NCBI GenBank assembly: GCA_018971775.1 | Contig: JAGXAB010000025.1 | Coordinates: 1-64,000 of the forward strand | From: Cyanobacteria bacterium REEB67 | GTDB taxonomy: Bacteria > Cyanobacteriota > Vampirovibrionia > Obscuribacterales > Obscuribacteraceae | Direction: 5' to 3' | DNA: 64,000 bases | Shown: in pieces, positions 51,855-61,066 of the stretch | Layout: each line of letters opens with the position of its first letter | How positions within the stretch are numbered: position 1 is the stretch's first letter | The notes under the pieces: model-generated | What the model was told of the DNA's origin: nothing | Database searches by the model: none | The model's input: the letters and a program-made list of their open reading frames with translations, nothing else | Made by a program: the position numbers and the translations under genes

Positions 51855-53373
51855 GTGGATGATTCCCAGATTAGTATCAGCGACAATACGTCTTTCCTGG
51901 CCGTGCCAGGCAAGATCGGACGGACGATCAAGCCGGGCGAGGTGCTCGGGGACAACTACGAACTAACCGCTCTGTTAGGTCACGGCGGTATGGGCGTGGT
52001 CTATCACTGCAGACATCTTATTATCGGGCGCGACTATGCCTTGAAGATTTTCAGTCCTCACCAGGTCAATGCGTCGAGCTGGCAACGCTTTGAGGTCGAA
52101 GGCAAAGTAATCGCCAAGCTCGACCATCCTAATATCGTCAAAATCTATAAATTGGGCGTCTATGAAAACGAATGTCCCTTTTATGTGATAGAGCTTCTCT
52201 TCGGGCCGACGCTGGAAGATTATCTGAACAGCAATGGCCCGCTCAACCGCGCTCAAGCTCTCGATCTATTCCAGCACCTCACCGCCGCCCTGAGCTACGC
52301 CCACGCCAAAAGCATCGTCCACAGAGACATCAAGCCATCAAATTTCATCTTGCCCGAAACTTTCGCCGATAATGGCGAGAATGCCGAGCTCAATTTGCGC
52401 AATCAAGTATCCAATGTAGATTTTGCCGGCATTAAGATCGTGGACTTCGGACTAGCCAAACTGACTGACAAAAAAACTCAGGCAGGACAGATGCCCGGAG
52501 CCAGTTTGATGAAGACTTGGAAGCGGTCGTGCAAAAGATGCTGGCTAAGCTTCCGGAAAATCGCTATCAATCGATGTCTCAGCTGCTGCACGATCTGAAT
52601 CGTCTGGCCGAAGGCAAAACACTGGCAATCGGTTTTCTAAACACACCCTTTGGATTCAAACATGCCGCAACAAAAATGGTAGTGATTCCATACCACAATT
52701 TCGACACCACTCTTGATTGGAAAAGTTCAAATCATCGATTCACTTACCACTATCCCTGGATTTTAAAGCGAGTCGATCCGACAGCCGTAAATGGACTGAT
52801 GCTCGACCACGAAAGTTATCTCTCTGCCATCAACCTCGAAGCCACTCCCAAAGGTGCTTCAGCCGAAACAGTATTGGCAGTTTTAAATAATTTCGAGCCC
52901 TGAAAAACTTGCTGCGGCTGGAAATCCGCGATTTTGCCATCGACAAGAACGTCCTCGATAAAATCGATAAAATTAGCACACTCAATTCGCTTGCTGTGAA
53001 ATTTACACCGAGCAGCGCAAAATACCTCAGGTCACTGGTTATCGATCGCAGCAATCCTTCGACAGAGGCTTTGAGCGAATTGAAAAAATGTCCGAACTTG
53101 ACTGAGCTCAATGTCGAGCAAATTGGTTTGGTCACCGGCCAACTGGAAGCGCTGAACCAGCTGACCCGACTGCGCCGGCTTTCAATACGCAAGATAAAGG
53201 TTGATCCTAACCAACTCCTCGCTCCAAAAAATTTCAGCGATCTCGAAGTGCTGATCGTCTCGGATCAGAGTTGGCCGGCATTTCAGATAGCCAGACTGAA
53301 AAAACAAATACCCGGTCTGCTGATCATGAGCGAACACGGATTCAGCGCCTTTGAAGAAAGCGCCAATTTTTAA
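51855..53373 (+). pseudogene. Ser/Thr protein kinase-LRR gene, decayed by deletion and frameshift
   Basis: The N-lobe and catalytic loop of a Hanks-type kinase are clear: YELTALLGHGGMGVVYHCRH, YALKIFSP, IVHRDIKPSNFI and IKIVDFGLAKLTDK. Directly after this (about 52480-52510) the activation segment, APE and helices F-H are absent. The last kinase helix follows in another frame (FDEDLEAVVQKMLAKLPENR, YQSMSQLLHDLNRL). That frame stops at TGA 52901-52903, and a third frame continues with LRR-like repeats (LRSLVIDRSNPSTEALSEL; CPNLTELNVEQIGLV) to 53373. Adding one base near 52894-52900 would join NNFE to LKNLLRLEIRD. At least two lesions exist, so an active kinase is not expected. GTG 51855 or TTG 51840 starts the frame. 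Confidence 0.85.
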
Positions 53374-53456
53374 CTAAAGCAATATTGTCAAAAAGCTCAC
53401 CGTGCTATGATTTTGCCCCGAGTAAAAACCAAACTGGAAACCCGAAAGGCAAGCCG

Positions 53457-54149
53457 ATGAACGCTACCGAACTGATCAAAAAGATTCATGCCACTTACTC
53501 CCAGTGTCGCAGCTACCAGGACATTGCTGACTGCGCTCTGACTGTGGCCTTGCCCGACATCGCCGACATGGCGGATTTGATTGTCAAAACGGGCACTTTA
53601 AAGCACGAATTCAAACGTGACAAAATTTTTGACATGCGCTGGGAATGGCAGCCGGGAAAAGCCGGGGCCAGCGAACACCTCGACTACACTCCGAACAGCT
53701 TTAGCGCCGTCCTCGATGCCGACGAAGAGACCCTGGACATATCGCAGACGCAGACCCTGAAAGCAAACCTCCTGCACGGCATCTTGTCGATGGAAACGGA
53801 AGAAGACATCTTTTTGATCAAGCGACTGATCTTTTTCGGCGAAGCTGAATTTTGGCTGGAAGACTTTATCTACGAATGGACCCTGGACGAACAAAAGCTA
53901 GACGGACGCGCCCTCTGGCATCTCAAGAGAGTCGATAAAGGCCACAACGATCCGGAAGTAGAGATGCTCATCGACAAAGACAATTACACTCTGGTCAACT
54001 ACTCATCCGACGCCAGCAAAGCTTTTGCCCAGTATGTCGCAGCCGATCAGAGCGAAAGGCAAGAGTCGCTGGAAATACTCTTCGGAGACGATCCAAAACC
54101 AGCGGCCGTAATCCAAAAATATCATTTCAGAGATGTCAAAATTGGCTGA
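53457..54149 (+). CDS. LolA/DUF2092-like beta-rich protein of unknown function
   Basis: The 230-residue protein starts at ATG 53457, favoured because AAAGG lies 7 nt upstream; the frame opens earlier without a good site. It begins ATELIKKIHATYSQCRSYQD, the opening typical of LolA-like or DUF2092-type proteins (helix, then Y-x-x-x-x-S/T-Y-x-D). Alternating strands follow (LKHEFKRDKIFDMRWEWQPG; LDGRALWHLKRVDKGHNDPE; VEMLIDKDNYTLVNY). No signal peptide precedes it in the chosen frame, which is unusual for such folds. It overlaps the hydrolase gene by 17 bp and is likely co-translated with it. Confidence 0.65.
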   Translation: MNATELIKKIHATYSQCRSYQDIADCALTVALPDIADMADLIVKTGTLKHEFKRDKIFDMRWEWQPGKAGASEHLDYTPNSFSAVLDADEETLDISQTQTLKANLLHGILSMETEEDIFLIKRLIFFGEAEFWLEDFIYEWTLDEQKLDGRALWHLKRVDKGHNDPEVEMLIDKDNYTLVNYSSDASKAFAQYVAADQSERQESLEILFGDDPKPAAVIQKYHFRDVKIG

Positions 54150-55860
54150 TTTTCGCGCAAGCGGCGCTACTTTTCTGGCCGTGGCATTAACACTGCTGAC
54201 TGACCACGCAACCGTGGCCATCTCGATCATAGAACCGCCGCCTCGGATCAAAATAGAAAGCACGGCCAATGAAGCTTTCTGGAAGCGCGACTATAACAGC
54301 GCCAAAAATTCTGTCGAGGTATTGTTGCAGGACAAGTCCCTGCCTGCGGCTTATCGCGCCCGCTGCCTGGTCAACCTTTCTATTTGCGAAGCGCAGCTCG
54401 ATGATTGGACCCAGGCCAGAAAAGATGCGGCGGAGGCGGCGAAGCTCGCCGACAGCGGCTCTCTCACTGCCGCAGACGCCGCCATGATCGAAGCGAGATG
54501 TCTCCTCCTCGCCGACAAAGTAGAGCAGGCCAAGACCATGTATGAAAAAGCAATTAGTACCATCGTCCGACTACAGGGTCCCTGGAGTACCGATCTGGCA
54601 CCGTTTTACGAAGGCCTGGCCGGATGTTTCGTTTATGAGAAAAACTATTCGAAAGCAGAGACCGCCTATCAAAAAGTTGCTCAACTCGACTTGTTAAAAT
54701 ACGGTCCGGACGATACACACTTTGCCTGGAGCTTGCTCAGTCTGGGTTCGGTGGCAAAGGATCTAAAAAACGAACAGCTAAATATTGAGCTCTACAAAAA
54801 AGTGTTCTGGAATTTCCGCCACCAGAACGAATTGCGCATAATCGACGAATACAAAGATTTGCCCGACCAGGACAAACTGATCGCCACTCTGCGCCAGCAC
54901 CTCTACGGCAACAAGGGCGCCTACAATGATCGCGAGGTCGGCCTCAGCATAATCAAAGAAGGCATACCAGCGGATGCTTATAACAAACCGATCGTGCGCG
55001 AAAAAACTTTCGACAACTGGTTCAAAGAACGGGTCGGTCGTGAACGCGCACCGGGCCTGGCCTTTTTCGATCCAACCAAGCCCCTTAAAGGAATCATTGT
55101 CACAGTGCACGGGCTCGGACTGCATGGTGGCGCCTTCGCACCGTTTGCCGAAAGAGTGCAACATGAAGGCTACGGCATAGTTTCATTTGATGTGCGCGGC
55201 TTCGGCAGTTATCGCAACGACGAAGTCTACCAGCAGCTCAATCTACAAGCCTCGGTCAAGGACATCAGCCGCGTCCTCAGCTCCTTACGCGCCGACTACG
55301 ATAATTGTCCACTCATCCTCCTCGGTGAATCGATGGGCGGAGCGATTGTCCTGCGTGTAGCCGCCGAACATCCCGAACTCGTCGATGCCGTGATCAGCTC
55401 GGTGCCCTCAGGCTCGCGCTATAAAGGCAGGAAGACCGCCTTCAGAGTCGGTTTCAACTTCCTCAAACACCGACACAGGCAGTTTGATATCGGTAGCTCG
55501 ATCGTATCGCAGGCCACGGATAATGCCGACCTGCGCGATATGTGGGAAGGTGATCCGAATGTTCGTCTTAAACTCTCCCCCGCTGAGCTTCTCAACTTTC
55601 AGAAATTCATGGGGGAAAACGTCAAGGCGGCAGCCAACATCACAAAAACTCCGGTGATCATCTATCAGGGCTACAGCGACAACCTGGTCAAGCCGATGGG
55701 CACGCTGGCTATCTATCAAGCCATTCCCAATAAAGACAAGGACATGATCTTTCTTGGCCGGGCCGAGCATTTGATCTTCGAGGAAGGGCAGACCGATCCG
55801 ATTGTTTTGCACAATGTCGTCGAATGGATGAACAGGCATTTGCCGCCGAAGGGGAAGTGA
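54133..55860 (+). CDS. TPR-alpha/beta hydrolase fusion (monoacylglycerol-lipase-like)
   Basis: The 575-residue protein has a hydrophobic, signal-like N-terminus (ATFLAVALTLLTDHATVAIS). TPR pairs follow at about 45-210 (ARCLVNLSICEAQLDDWTQA; YEGLAGCFVYEKNYSKAETA). The C-terminal serine hydrolase (about 310-570) has GIIVTVHGLGLHGGAFAPFA, nucleophile Ser400 in LGESMGGAIVL, Asp516 in QGYSDNLVKP and His546 in RAEHLIFEEG: a complete triad of the serine-aminopeptidase/monoglyceride-lipase type (Hydrolase_4). It likely acts on an ester in the envelope. The substrate is unknown. It overlaps the LolA-like gene by 17 bp, suggesting joint lipid or lipoprotein handling. Confidence 0.88.
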   Translation: MSKLADFRASGATFLAVALTLLTDHATVAISIIEPPPRIKIESTANEAFWKRDYNSAKNSVEVLLQDKSLPAAYRARCLVNLSICEAQLDDWTQARKDAAEAAKLADSGSLTAADAAMIEARCLLLADKVEQAKTMYEKAISTIVRLQGPWSTDLAPFYEGLAGCFVYEKNYSKAETAYQKVAQLDLLKYGPDDTHFAWSLLSLGSVAKDLKNEQLNIELYKKVFWNFRHQNELRIIDEYKDLPDQDKLIATLRQHLYGNKGAYNDREVGLSIIKEGIPADAYNKPIVREKTFDNWFKERVGRERAPGLAFFDPTKPLKGIIVTVHGLGLHGGAFAPFAERVQHEGYGIVSFDVRGFGSYRNDEVYQQLNLQASVKDISRVLSSLRADYDNCPLILLGESMGGAIVLRVAAEHPELVDAVISSVPSGSRYKGRKTAFRVGFNFLKHRHRQFDIGSSIVSQATDNADLRDMWEGDPNVRLKLSPAELLNFQKFMGENVKAAANITKTPVIIYQGYSDNLVKPMGTLAIYQAIPNKDKDMIFLGRAEHLIFEEGQTDPIVLHNVVEWMNRHLPPKGK

Positions 55861-55944
55861 GTGATGGAGCCGGTGATTGAGGTTATCTGTCACGGGCATG
55901 ATATTGTTTTTTAGCCTGCTCCTTGACTCTTGAGCCGTTGATTT

Positions 55945-56280
55945 TTATTCGATAACACTGCAGAAATCCCAGCAGTTGGGAGTTTTCGAGCTGAAGAAGT
56001 ATCGAACGAGGCCAAAAACAGCCCCCAAAAAAAGGCGAAATTATCGAACAACGGCAGAAACAGGTGCATTTTGAGGGGCAAAATATCGAATAAGAAAAAT
56101 CAGGCGTCAGCGCTCAAGTTTCAGGCTGGGTAGCCTTGTTCGATAATTTCGGCGATTTTGAGGCCCCAATTTGTTCTTATTCGATAATTTGCCGGGTTTT
56201 GAGGGGTAAATTTCGGCCTTATTCGATACTTTCTCTTGGGGGATATGGGCAATTACGGCACTTTCAGAGATTTATCGAAT
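55945..56280. repeat. Cluster of eight TTATTCGATAA-type motifs in inverted arrangement
   Basis: Eight copies of a core TCGATA/TATCGA with flanking TTAT/ATAA lie in 336 bp. Forward copies start near 55945, 56139, 56177 and 56219. Reverse copies start near 56000, 56041, 56082 and 56272. Spacing is about 38-42 or 53-57 bp. Longer inverted arms are present: 56036-56051 against 56136-56151 (16/16 identical), and 56077-56096 against 56174-56193 (19/20). A second motif, TTTTGAGGGG or TTTTGAGGCCCC, recurs at 56069, near 56156 and near 56197. The whole lies in a 658-bp gap (55861-56518) with no supported gene. No DnaA box (TTATCCACA type) was seen. Confidence 0.85.
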
Positions 56281-56518
56281 GAAAACGATGACAGGGATGA
56301 CGCTCCGGAGATTATCAATATACTGTCCGATTCATGGTGGGATGGTGGGACGATGGCACTTGGGACATCTCCGAACTGCAACCAGTCAAGCGCCGCTAAA
56401 CCTTGCCACTCCTGAGATTTTCGATTTTTTCGTAGAAACCCCATTAACATCGTGGCGAATATTGACTTAATATACAAGTCCCCCCGTTAATCCCCGCAGA
56501 ACTGCAAAGAAGCTCTGT

Positions 56519-57622
56519 ATGACTATAGAAAATCCCTTCTCGCATTTGCGAGCAGCCGACTCTTCGTCTGAGAAAAATACCACTTACAGCAACCTCATAG
56601 ACCTTACCGAGCGCACGCAGATAGCCAGCACCAATGCCCCGGCGTCTGTGACCGACTCGACCGGCAACGTCAATTTCCCGCCGGTCTACGGCAACCAGCG
56701 CGGCGCTGAAGCGATCGGACCTGTCGCATCAGCTGCACTGGCGCAGCCCGAGACCCACGATTACACGGTAAAGGGCGGCGACAGCCTCTGGAAAATCGCC
56801 AAAGATTCACTAAGCCACGGCAACCGCCACATGCACTTCCAGGGCGAAGAAATCTGGGATCGCATGCGCGAAATCATCCAGGCCAGCGGTGTCCAACATC
56901 CGGAAATCAAAGGCAATCCTTTCTTCATCAAGAAAGGCGACCACCTGACCATCCCCGGCGCCGCCGATGCCCCCCGCAATTTTTATCAAGACCGTCCGGC
57001 CTCCGGTGCGGCAAATCACGATTATCGTCAGGACCATCGCCATTACGGCCGTCACCAATACAACCGCGACAACCGCGACAATCGCGGCAACGGCAGAGAC
57101 AGTTACGATCTGTCGCCGGGACCCATAGCCGGCGGCGATCCCCACCTGGCCAAAGCACTCAAACAAGAAGCGGCTCATCAAGCCCGTCATATCGGCACCG
57201 TCGGCGACTGTGCCAGGGGACCGAGACAGACTCTCGAAACTTTCGGCATCAAACTCAAACCGCTGTCCGCTGTTTTACAGGGTCAACTGCTCGAGAAGAG
57301 CGGCTTCTTTGACGTCATCCACGACCCCAGTCAGGTCAAAGAAGGTGACTACGGTTACAGACACTGGAGCGCTCACACGATTAAACGCCGCGGCGTAGGC
57401 GATCTCGGCGATTCCTTCATTCTCACCAATTGCAGCAACAAAGGCTGGCAGGCAGCCAATGACCATATGTTCCAGGTACCGGCCGCGGGGGGCTACTACG
57501 CTAAGGGCATCACCTTCCTGCGTCCGAACGCCAAGTTTTATGCCGCAGTTGAAAATTACAAACAAACCGGACACAAAACCCACATCGATTACGACCGCAA
57601 TGGCAATGCTGTAATCAGCTAA
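56519..57622 (+). CDS. LysM protein with NlpC/CHAP-like C-terminal domain
   Basis: In this 367-residue protein, residues about 78-145 form a LysM-type glycan-binding module (HDYTVKGGDSLWKIAKDSLS, with IKKGDHLTIPG at its end) interrupted by an insert. A His/Arg/Asn/Asp-rich low-complexity linker follows (about 165-200). The C-terminal domain has a conserved-looking Cys231 (VGDCARGPRQTLETFG) and His316 (NDHMFQVPA), an arrangement seen in NlpC/P60 or CHAP cysteine amidases. That match is by pattern only. No signal peptide is visible, so export would need another route or the site of action is internal. ATG 56519 follows the repeat-cluster gap directly, so its promoter lies there. Confidence 0.75.
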   Translation: MTIENPFSHLRAADSSSEKNTTYSNLIDLTERTQIASTNAPASVTDSTGNVNFPPVYGNQRGAEAIGPVASAALAQPETHDYTVKGGDSLWKIAKDSLSHGNRHMHFQGEEIWDRMREIIQASGVQHPEIKGNPFFIKKGDHLTIPGAADAPRNFYQDRPASGAANHDYRQDHRHYGRHQYNRDNRDNRGNGRDSYDLSPGPIAGGDPHLAKALKQEAAHQARHIGTVGDCARGPRQTLETFGIKLKPLSAVLQGQLLEKSGFFDVIHDPSQVKEGDYGYRHWSAHTIKRRGVGDLGDSFILTNCSNKGWQAANDHMFQVPAAGGYYAKGITFLRPNAKFYAAVENYKQTGHKTHIDYDRNGNAVIS

Positions 57623-57639
57623 AAATCAGCTAAAAATCA
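57612..57639. repeat. Short tandem repeat duplicating a stop codon
   Basis: ATCAGCTAAAA is repeated about 2.5 times across the stop of the LysM gene and up to the convergent permease stop, leaving two further TAA-type units. Probably a slippage product. Confidence 0.6.
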
Positions 57640-57640
57640 A

Positions 57641-59053
57641 CTAGTCCAGAGTGAGCGCCTTATTTTTCCAGCAGGCGAAGAGCCCGGTCAGCATGTAGAC
57701 AAGAAAGATAAAGGGCAAAATGTTATAAGGCGCCGCCGGTACAGGATAGAGCGAGCCGACCAGCGCCGCCGAGAGGACAATGATCGAGGCGGCGACGACA
57801 AACCTTTTGAGCGGCGTGAAAAGAGCGACGCGCTTGAGCATGCGAGCGGCTGAAAGTGAGGTAGCCAGATAAGCGTAGATGAAACCGAAGGTAGCCAGCG
57901 TCCCAAGCCAGCCGACTATATCTAAAAGCGGATAGTTGAAAGTGGCCAGCGCCACGGCAATAGTGAGGCTGATCAAAGACGAAGCCAGCATGGCAAAGTG
58001 CGGTGTGCCGTTGATGGCATGGGCATCGCCAAATTTTACGTGGAGCAGGCCGTCTTGACTCATTTTAAAAATGGCTCTGGCGCCGGCATTGAGATTAGCC
58101 AACCCGGCGGCAAAAAAGCTCATCATGATGCCGACATCAATTAGATGGCCGAGGGCAGGCATACCGACATGCTCGGCCATCGTAAGCAGCGGCGTTGAAC
58201 ATTTATCGAGGGTAATTGGCGATGCGGGCGGCCCGTGGAAGCTCATCACCATCGCATAAGACGAGAGCACGAAAAACAGGCCGCTGAAGATGACGCTGCG
58301 CATGATAGCGCGCGGGATCGATTGCAATGGATTGGCGGCCTCCGTACCGAGCGAGGCGGAGCTTTCAAAAGCGGCAAAGCCAAAGATAGCCATGACCAAT
58401 CCCATACGCACATTTTCGAAGGAGACGCCCTGCAGACTGAGCTGTCGCCAGTCGAAAGAAAAGCCGGGATGACCGCCCAGATAGAAGAAAGTAAGCGCCA
58501 CCACAAGCAGTATCAATCCAACGGAGAGCAATTCCAGCCAGAGCATCAAAGATGCTGATAACTTAACGTTCTTATAGCCGATGTATCCTATCAGAGCCGC
58601 CGAGAAAAACATGGCACCCTGGCTGGTGATTTGCAGATGCAAAAAGTTTTTAGCCAGCGAAAGCGCGTATACAGCAAACTCGGCTATACAAGCAGCCCCG
58701 CAAATGACATAGGCAAACATCAGAGCCCAACCCGTCATTACCCCGGCCCGATGACCGAAGCCTTTGCTGACAAAAGTGTAGAGCGATCCGGGACAGGCGG
58801 AGCGACTGGCAAATTCATTTATACACTGAGCCGTAAACAACATGCCGACCGTGGCAAGCAAGTAGGAGAGCCAGGTGCCGTTACCGGCGAAGCCAAAGAC
58901 GATCGGAATGAGCATGCCGGGAGTGGCACTGGGGGCGATACCAGCGATTGACTGGGCCAGCGTCTCGACCGGCGACAAAACACCCTGACGCAAACCATCC
59001 CCTGACAATACAGGCGGCTCCAGTAGCTCGAGATCACTTTGCGGCTGGGTCAT
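57641..59053 (-). CDS. APC-superfamily amino-acid permease
   Basis: The 470-residue protein has about 12 hydrophobic helices. The first helices carry the APC substrate-binding glycines (ETLAQSIAGIAPSATPGMLI; IVFGFAGNGTWLSYLLATVG). The YTFVSKGFGHRAGVMTGWAL region and FAAFESSASLGTEAANPLQS (start of helix 6 and following loop) are typical of the amino acid-polyamine-organocation family. It imports an amino acid or related amine by proton or sodium symport, or exchanges it. The substrate cannot be read from the sequence. ATG 59053, monocistronic, convergent with the LysM gene. Confidence 0.9.
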   Translation of the reverse strand: MTQPQSDLELLEPPVLSGDGLRQGVLSPVETLAQSIAGIAPSATPGMLIPIVFGFAGNGTWLSYLLATVGMLFTAQCINEFASRSACPGSLYTFVSKGFGHRAGVMTGWALMFAYVICGAACIAEFAVYALSLAKNFLHLQITSQGAMFFSAALIGYIGYKNVKLSASLMLWLELLSVGLILLVVALTFFYLGGHPGFSFDWRQLSLQGVSFENVRMGLVMAIFGFAAFESSASLGTEAANPLQSIPRAIMRSVIFSGLFFVLSSYAMVMSFHGPPASPITLDKCSTPLLTMAEHVGMPALGHLIDVGIMMSFFAAGLANLNAGARAIFKMSQDGLLHVKFGDAHAINGTPHFAMLASSLISLTIAVALATFNYPLLDIVGWLGTLATFGFIYAYLATSLSAARMLKRVALFTPLKRFVVAASIIVLSAALVGSLYPVPAAPYNILPFIFLVYMLTGLFACWKNKALTLD

Positions 59054-59118
59054 TGGCTGATTTTACAGCATAAGAGACCAGGCGGAATAGTTTTAGCGAA
59101 AAAATAGCCGGCCAGTAT

Positions 59119-59376
59119 TTAGAGTTCGCTCGCTTGCCTTTCTCTAAAAATCGCTTCGAAAGACTCATCCGGAATCGTCGAGCTGTAATTAAGGAAGTGA
59201 TCTTCCGGCTCGTGAGCAGGTGTCCAGGTCGTCGGCAATTCGCTTGCGCCCGCACCCTGAGCCGATATGACCGCCGGCACCGAGGCCGCCGCAAATTTCA
59301 ACAGTCCGGCCGGCAAGCTACGGGAGAGGGCACCAACGCTAAAAAAGCGGGCGTGGAGAGTTTTATCAAATGTCAT
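59119..59376 (-). CDS. Small predicted secreted protein
   Basis: The 85-residue protein starts at ATG 59376 (GGGGGA 7 nt upstream). The signal-like segment LPAGLLKFAAASVPAVISAQ ends near GAGAS, leaving a mature acidic peptide (WTPAHEPEDHFLNYSSTIPD; SFEAIFRERQASEL). It shares no recognisable family. It is divergent from the CMD/AhpD-like gene across about 160 bp. The open frame extends further upstream but without protein-like character. Confidence 0.5.
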   Translation of the reverse strand: MTFDKTLHARFFSVGALSRSLPAGLLKFAAASVPAVISAQGAGASELPTTWTPAHEPEDHFLNYSSTIPDESFEAIFRERQASEL

Positions 59377-59540
59377 TTGACTGTCCCCCGAAGGTGTGGC
59401 ACAAAACAATAATAACCAGAAACTACGGGCAGACTTGTGGCAGATAGTTAAATAAAACGGGGGAAATACGTATAAGATCGTGCCGCTTACCGGATCTATA
59501 TACAAAAGCGATCGGTGTAATTACGAAAGTGGAGAAAAAG

Positions 59541-59945
59541 ATGGCTCTGGTAAAAATGATTGAAGACGGCCACGCTTCCGTCGAAGTGCAAGCAGTCTTC
59601 GATGAAATCAAGACCGCACGCAAAAGCGACTGGGTGAATAATTTCTGGAAAGTACTGGCCAGCTCGCCAGCAACGATGCAGCGCATCTGGTCAAACGTCA
59701 AGCTGGTCATGGCCCCGGGCGCGCTCGACGCTCTCACCAAAGAGATGGTCTATGTCGCCGTCAGCGTCACCAACAATTGCGAATATTGCATACATTCGCA
59801 TACGGCTGCCGCGCGCGCCAAAGGCATGAGCGAAGAAATGTACGCCGAGCTTCTCGCTGTTGTTGGTCTGGCCAATGAAACAAATCGCCTCGCTAATGGC
59901 TATCAAATAGATGTAGATGAGCAGTTCAAACCAAAATTCGACTGA
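59541..59945 (+). CDS. Carboxymuconolactone decarboxylase/AhpD-family protein
   Basis: The 134-residue all-helical protein has active-site motif C80-E-Y-C83-I-H-S-H87 (NNCEYCIHSHTAAARAKGMS), preceded by LDALTKEMVYVAVSVTN. The CxxC plus His pattern is that of AhpD-like peroxidase partners, which reduce peroxides through the Cys pair, rather than of true decarboxylases. ATG 59541 is chosen for GGAG 7 nt upstream. Its stop overlaps the start of the next frame (TGATG), so the following lipoprotein gene is coupled to it. A role in oxidative-stress defence is likely. Confidence 0.88.
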   Translation: MALVKMIEDGHASVEVQAVFDEIKTARKSDWVNNFWKVLASSPATMQRIWSNVKLVMAPGALDALTKEMVYVAVSVTNNCEYCIHSHTAAARAKGMSEEMYAELLAVVGLANETNRLANGYQIDVDEQFKPKFD

Positions 59946-61022
59946 TGCGATTTTCTCTGCCGCCCGGATTTCAGAATAACATCGGCCTTTCAGCCAGGCT
60001 CTCCGTCCCGCTTTCGGTCGAGTCTTCGATCCGGTTTTTTTGTCCGGCTCTTCGTCCGGCTTACCGGCGGGCTCGCCGCCCTTTGCTTACTCTGCGCTTG
60101 CACGACAACTGGCGGGAAGAGTCTTTTCGGCGAGGGACTTATCAACGAAATAGAGCTGCAAGACGCAAACGGCAGGAAGCTCGAATTAGAGATCCTCAGC
60201 TGGCCGTTGCGGGAAAAAATTTCAGTGCGCTATCGACAGCGAGATTTGAAAGGCGCGGCAGCCGGCGCCGATACTCTCATTGCGCAGGCGAGATTGAATC
60301 AACTACTAAAAACAGACCTGCACGGCGCCTTTGTCTACGTACCGTGGGGCAAAGGCCTGGCGCGACTAGGACACTACAGCGCCATAGAAATCCCCGGCCA
60401 GAAGGACAAAGTTTTCATTTGCGGCGGCGACGAAAGCCCTAACATTGTGCGCTTCGCTGCCGACAAAACCTGGATTTGTAATCTTACCGCTCAAAAAATT
60501 GTCCGCGGCCCGGATCTCAATTACGCTCGCCTTTCACCGACACTGACGGCCATGCCGGACGGCAAAATATTGATCAGCAGCGGCACCTCGCCGGCCCTTG
60601 AATTATTCAATCCGCAGACGATGATCATATCCAAAGAAGGCATCTTTGCCGAAGCCGCCGAGACAATTGCCGCAGTCCCACTGGGCAACGGCACTATCTT
60701 GCTGATCTGTGCCGCTACCGTACCGGCTGAAAATAAAAATGCCAGACCGAGTAGCGCGCCGCGCCCAGATGCAGCAGCGGTCGACGTCGACGTAAAACTG
60801 GGCATTTCGCCTCCGACCCTACGACCAATCCTCCACGATCCGGTAAAAAGAGACTTGACCAGCCTCCCACCACTTAAAGATTTGACCGACCTGCAGTGGG
60901 CCGCTCCGGTCGGCAGCGATCAGGCCCTGCTGCTCGGCAGCCGCGTTGTGGCACCGATCGCTCCACAAGCAGTCGGTAAACCTGTAGCCGAGCTTGTTAC
61001 CACCCAAAGTGCAAATCCGTGA
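59945..61022 (+). CDS. Lipoprotein with kelch/propeller-like repeats, frameshifted at a T7 run
   Basis: ATG 59945 overlaps the CMD stop and encodes MRFSLPPGFQNNIGLSARLS and on to IRFF at the T7 run 60035-60041. One base fewer there continues into VRLFVRLTGGLAALCLLCAC, an ideal lipoprotein signal with lipobox L-C-A-C. The mature protein then runs TTTGGKSLFGEGLINEIELQ and KVFICGGDESPNIVRFAAD and PTLTAMPDGKILISSGTSPA, like kelch or galactose-oxidase-type blades, to TGA 61020-61022. As written the frame is broken; the downstream part has no ATG/GTG start before TTG 60207. It could be a phase-variable homopolymer or a sequencing error. Confidence 0.7.
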
Positions 61023-61066
61023 TACGGTAAGAATAGTTTGATTCAGTCAAGTGATTGGACTTTGAG

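Noticed and set aside
55945-56280. Replication origin
   Set aside because: No DnaA-box-like TTATCCACA sequences and no dnaA/dnaN/gidA neighbours. The repeats are of a different kind, so origin function is not claimed.
59945-60442. 165-codon ORF in the ATG 59945 frame as a separate gene
   Set aside because: After the T7 run it becomes Arg-rich and without protein character, while the shifted frame gives a lipobox signal and a continuous propeller-like protein.
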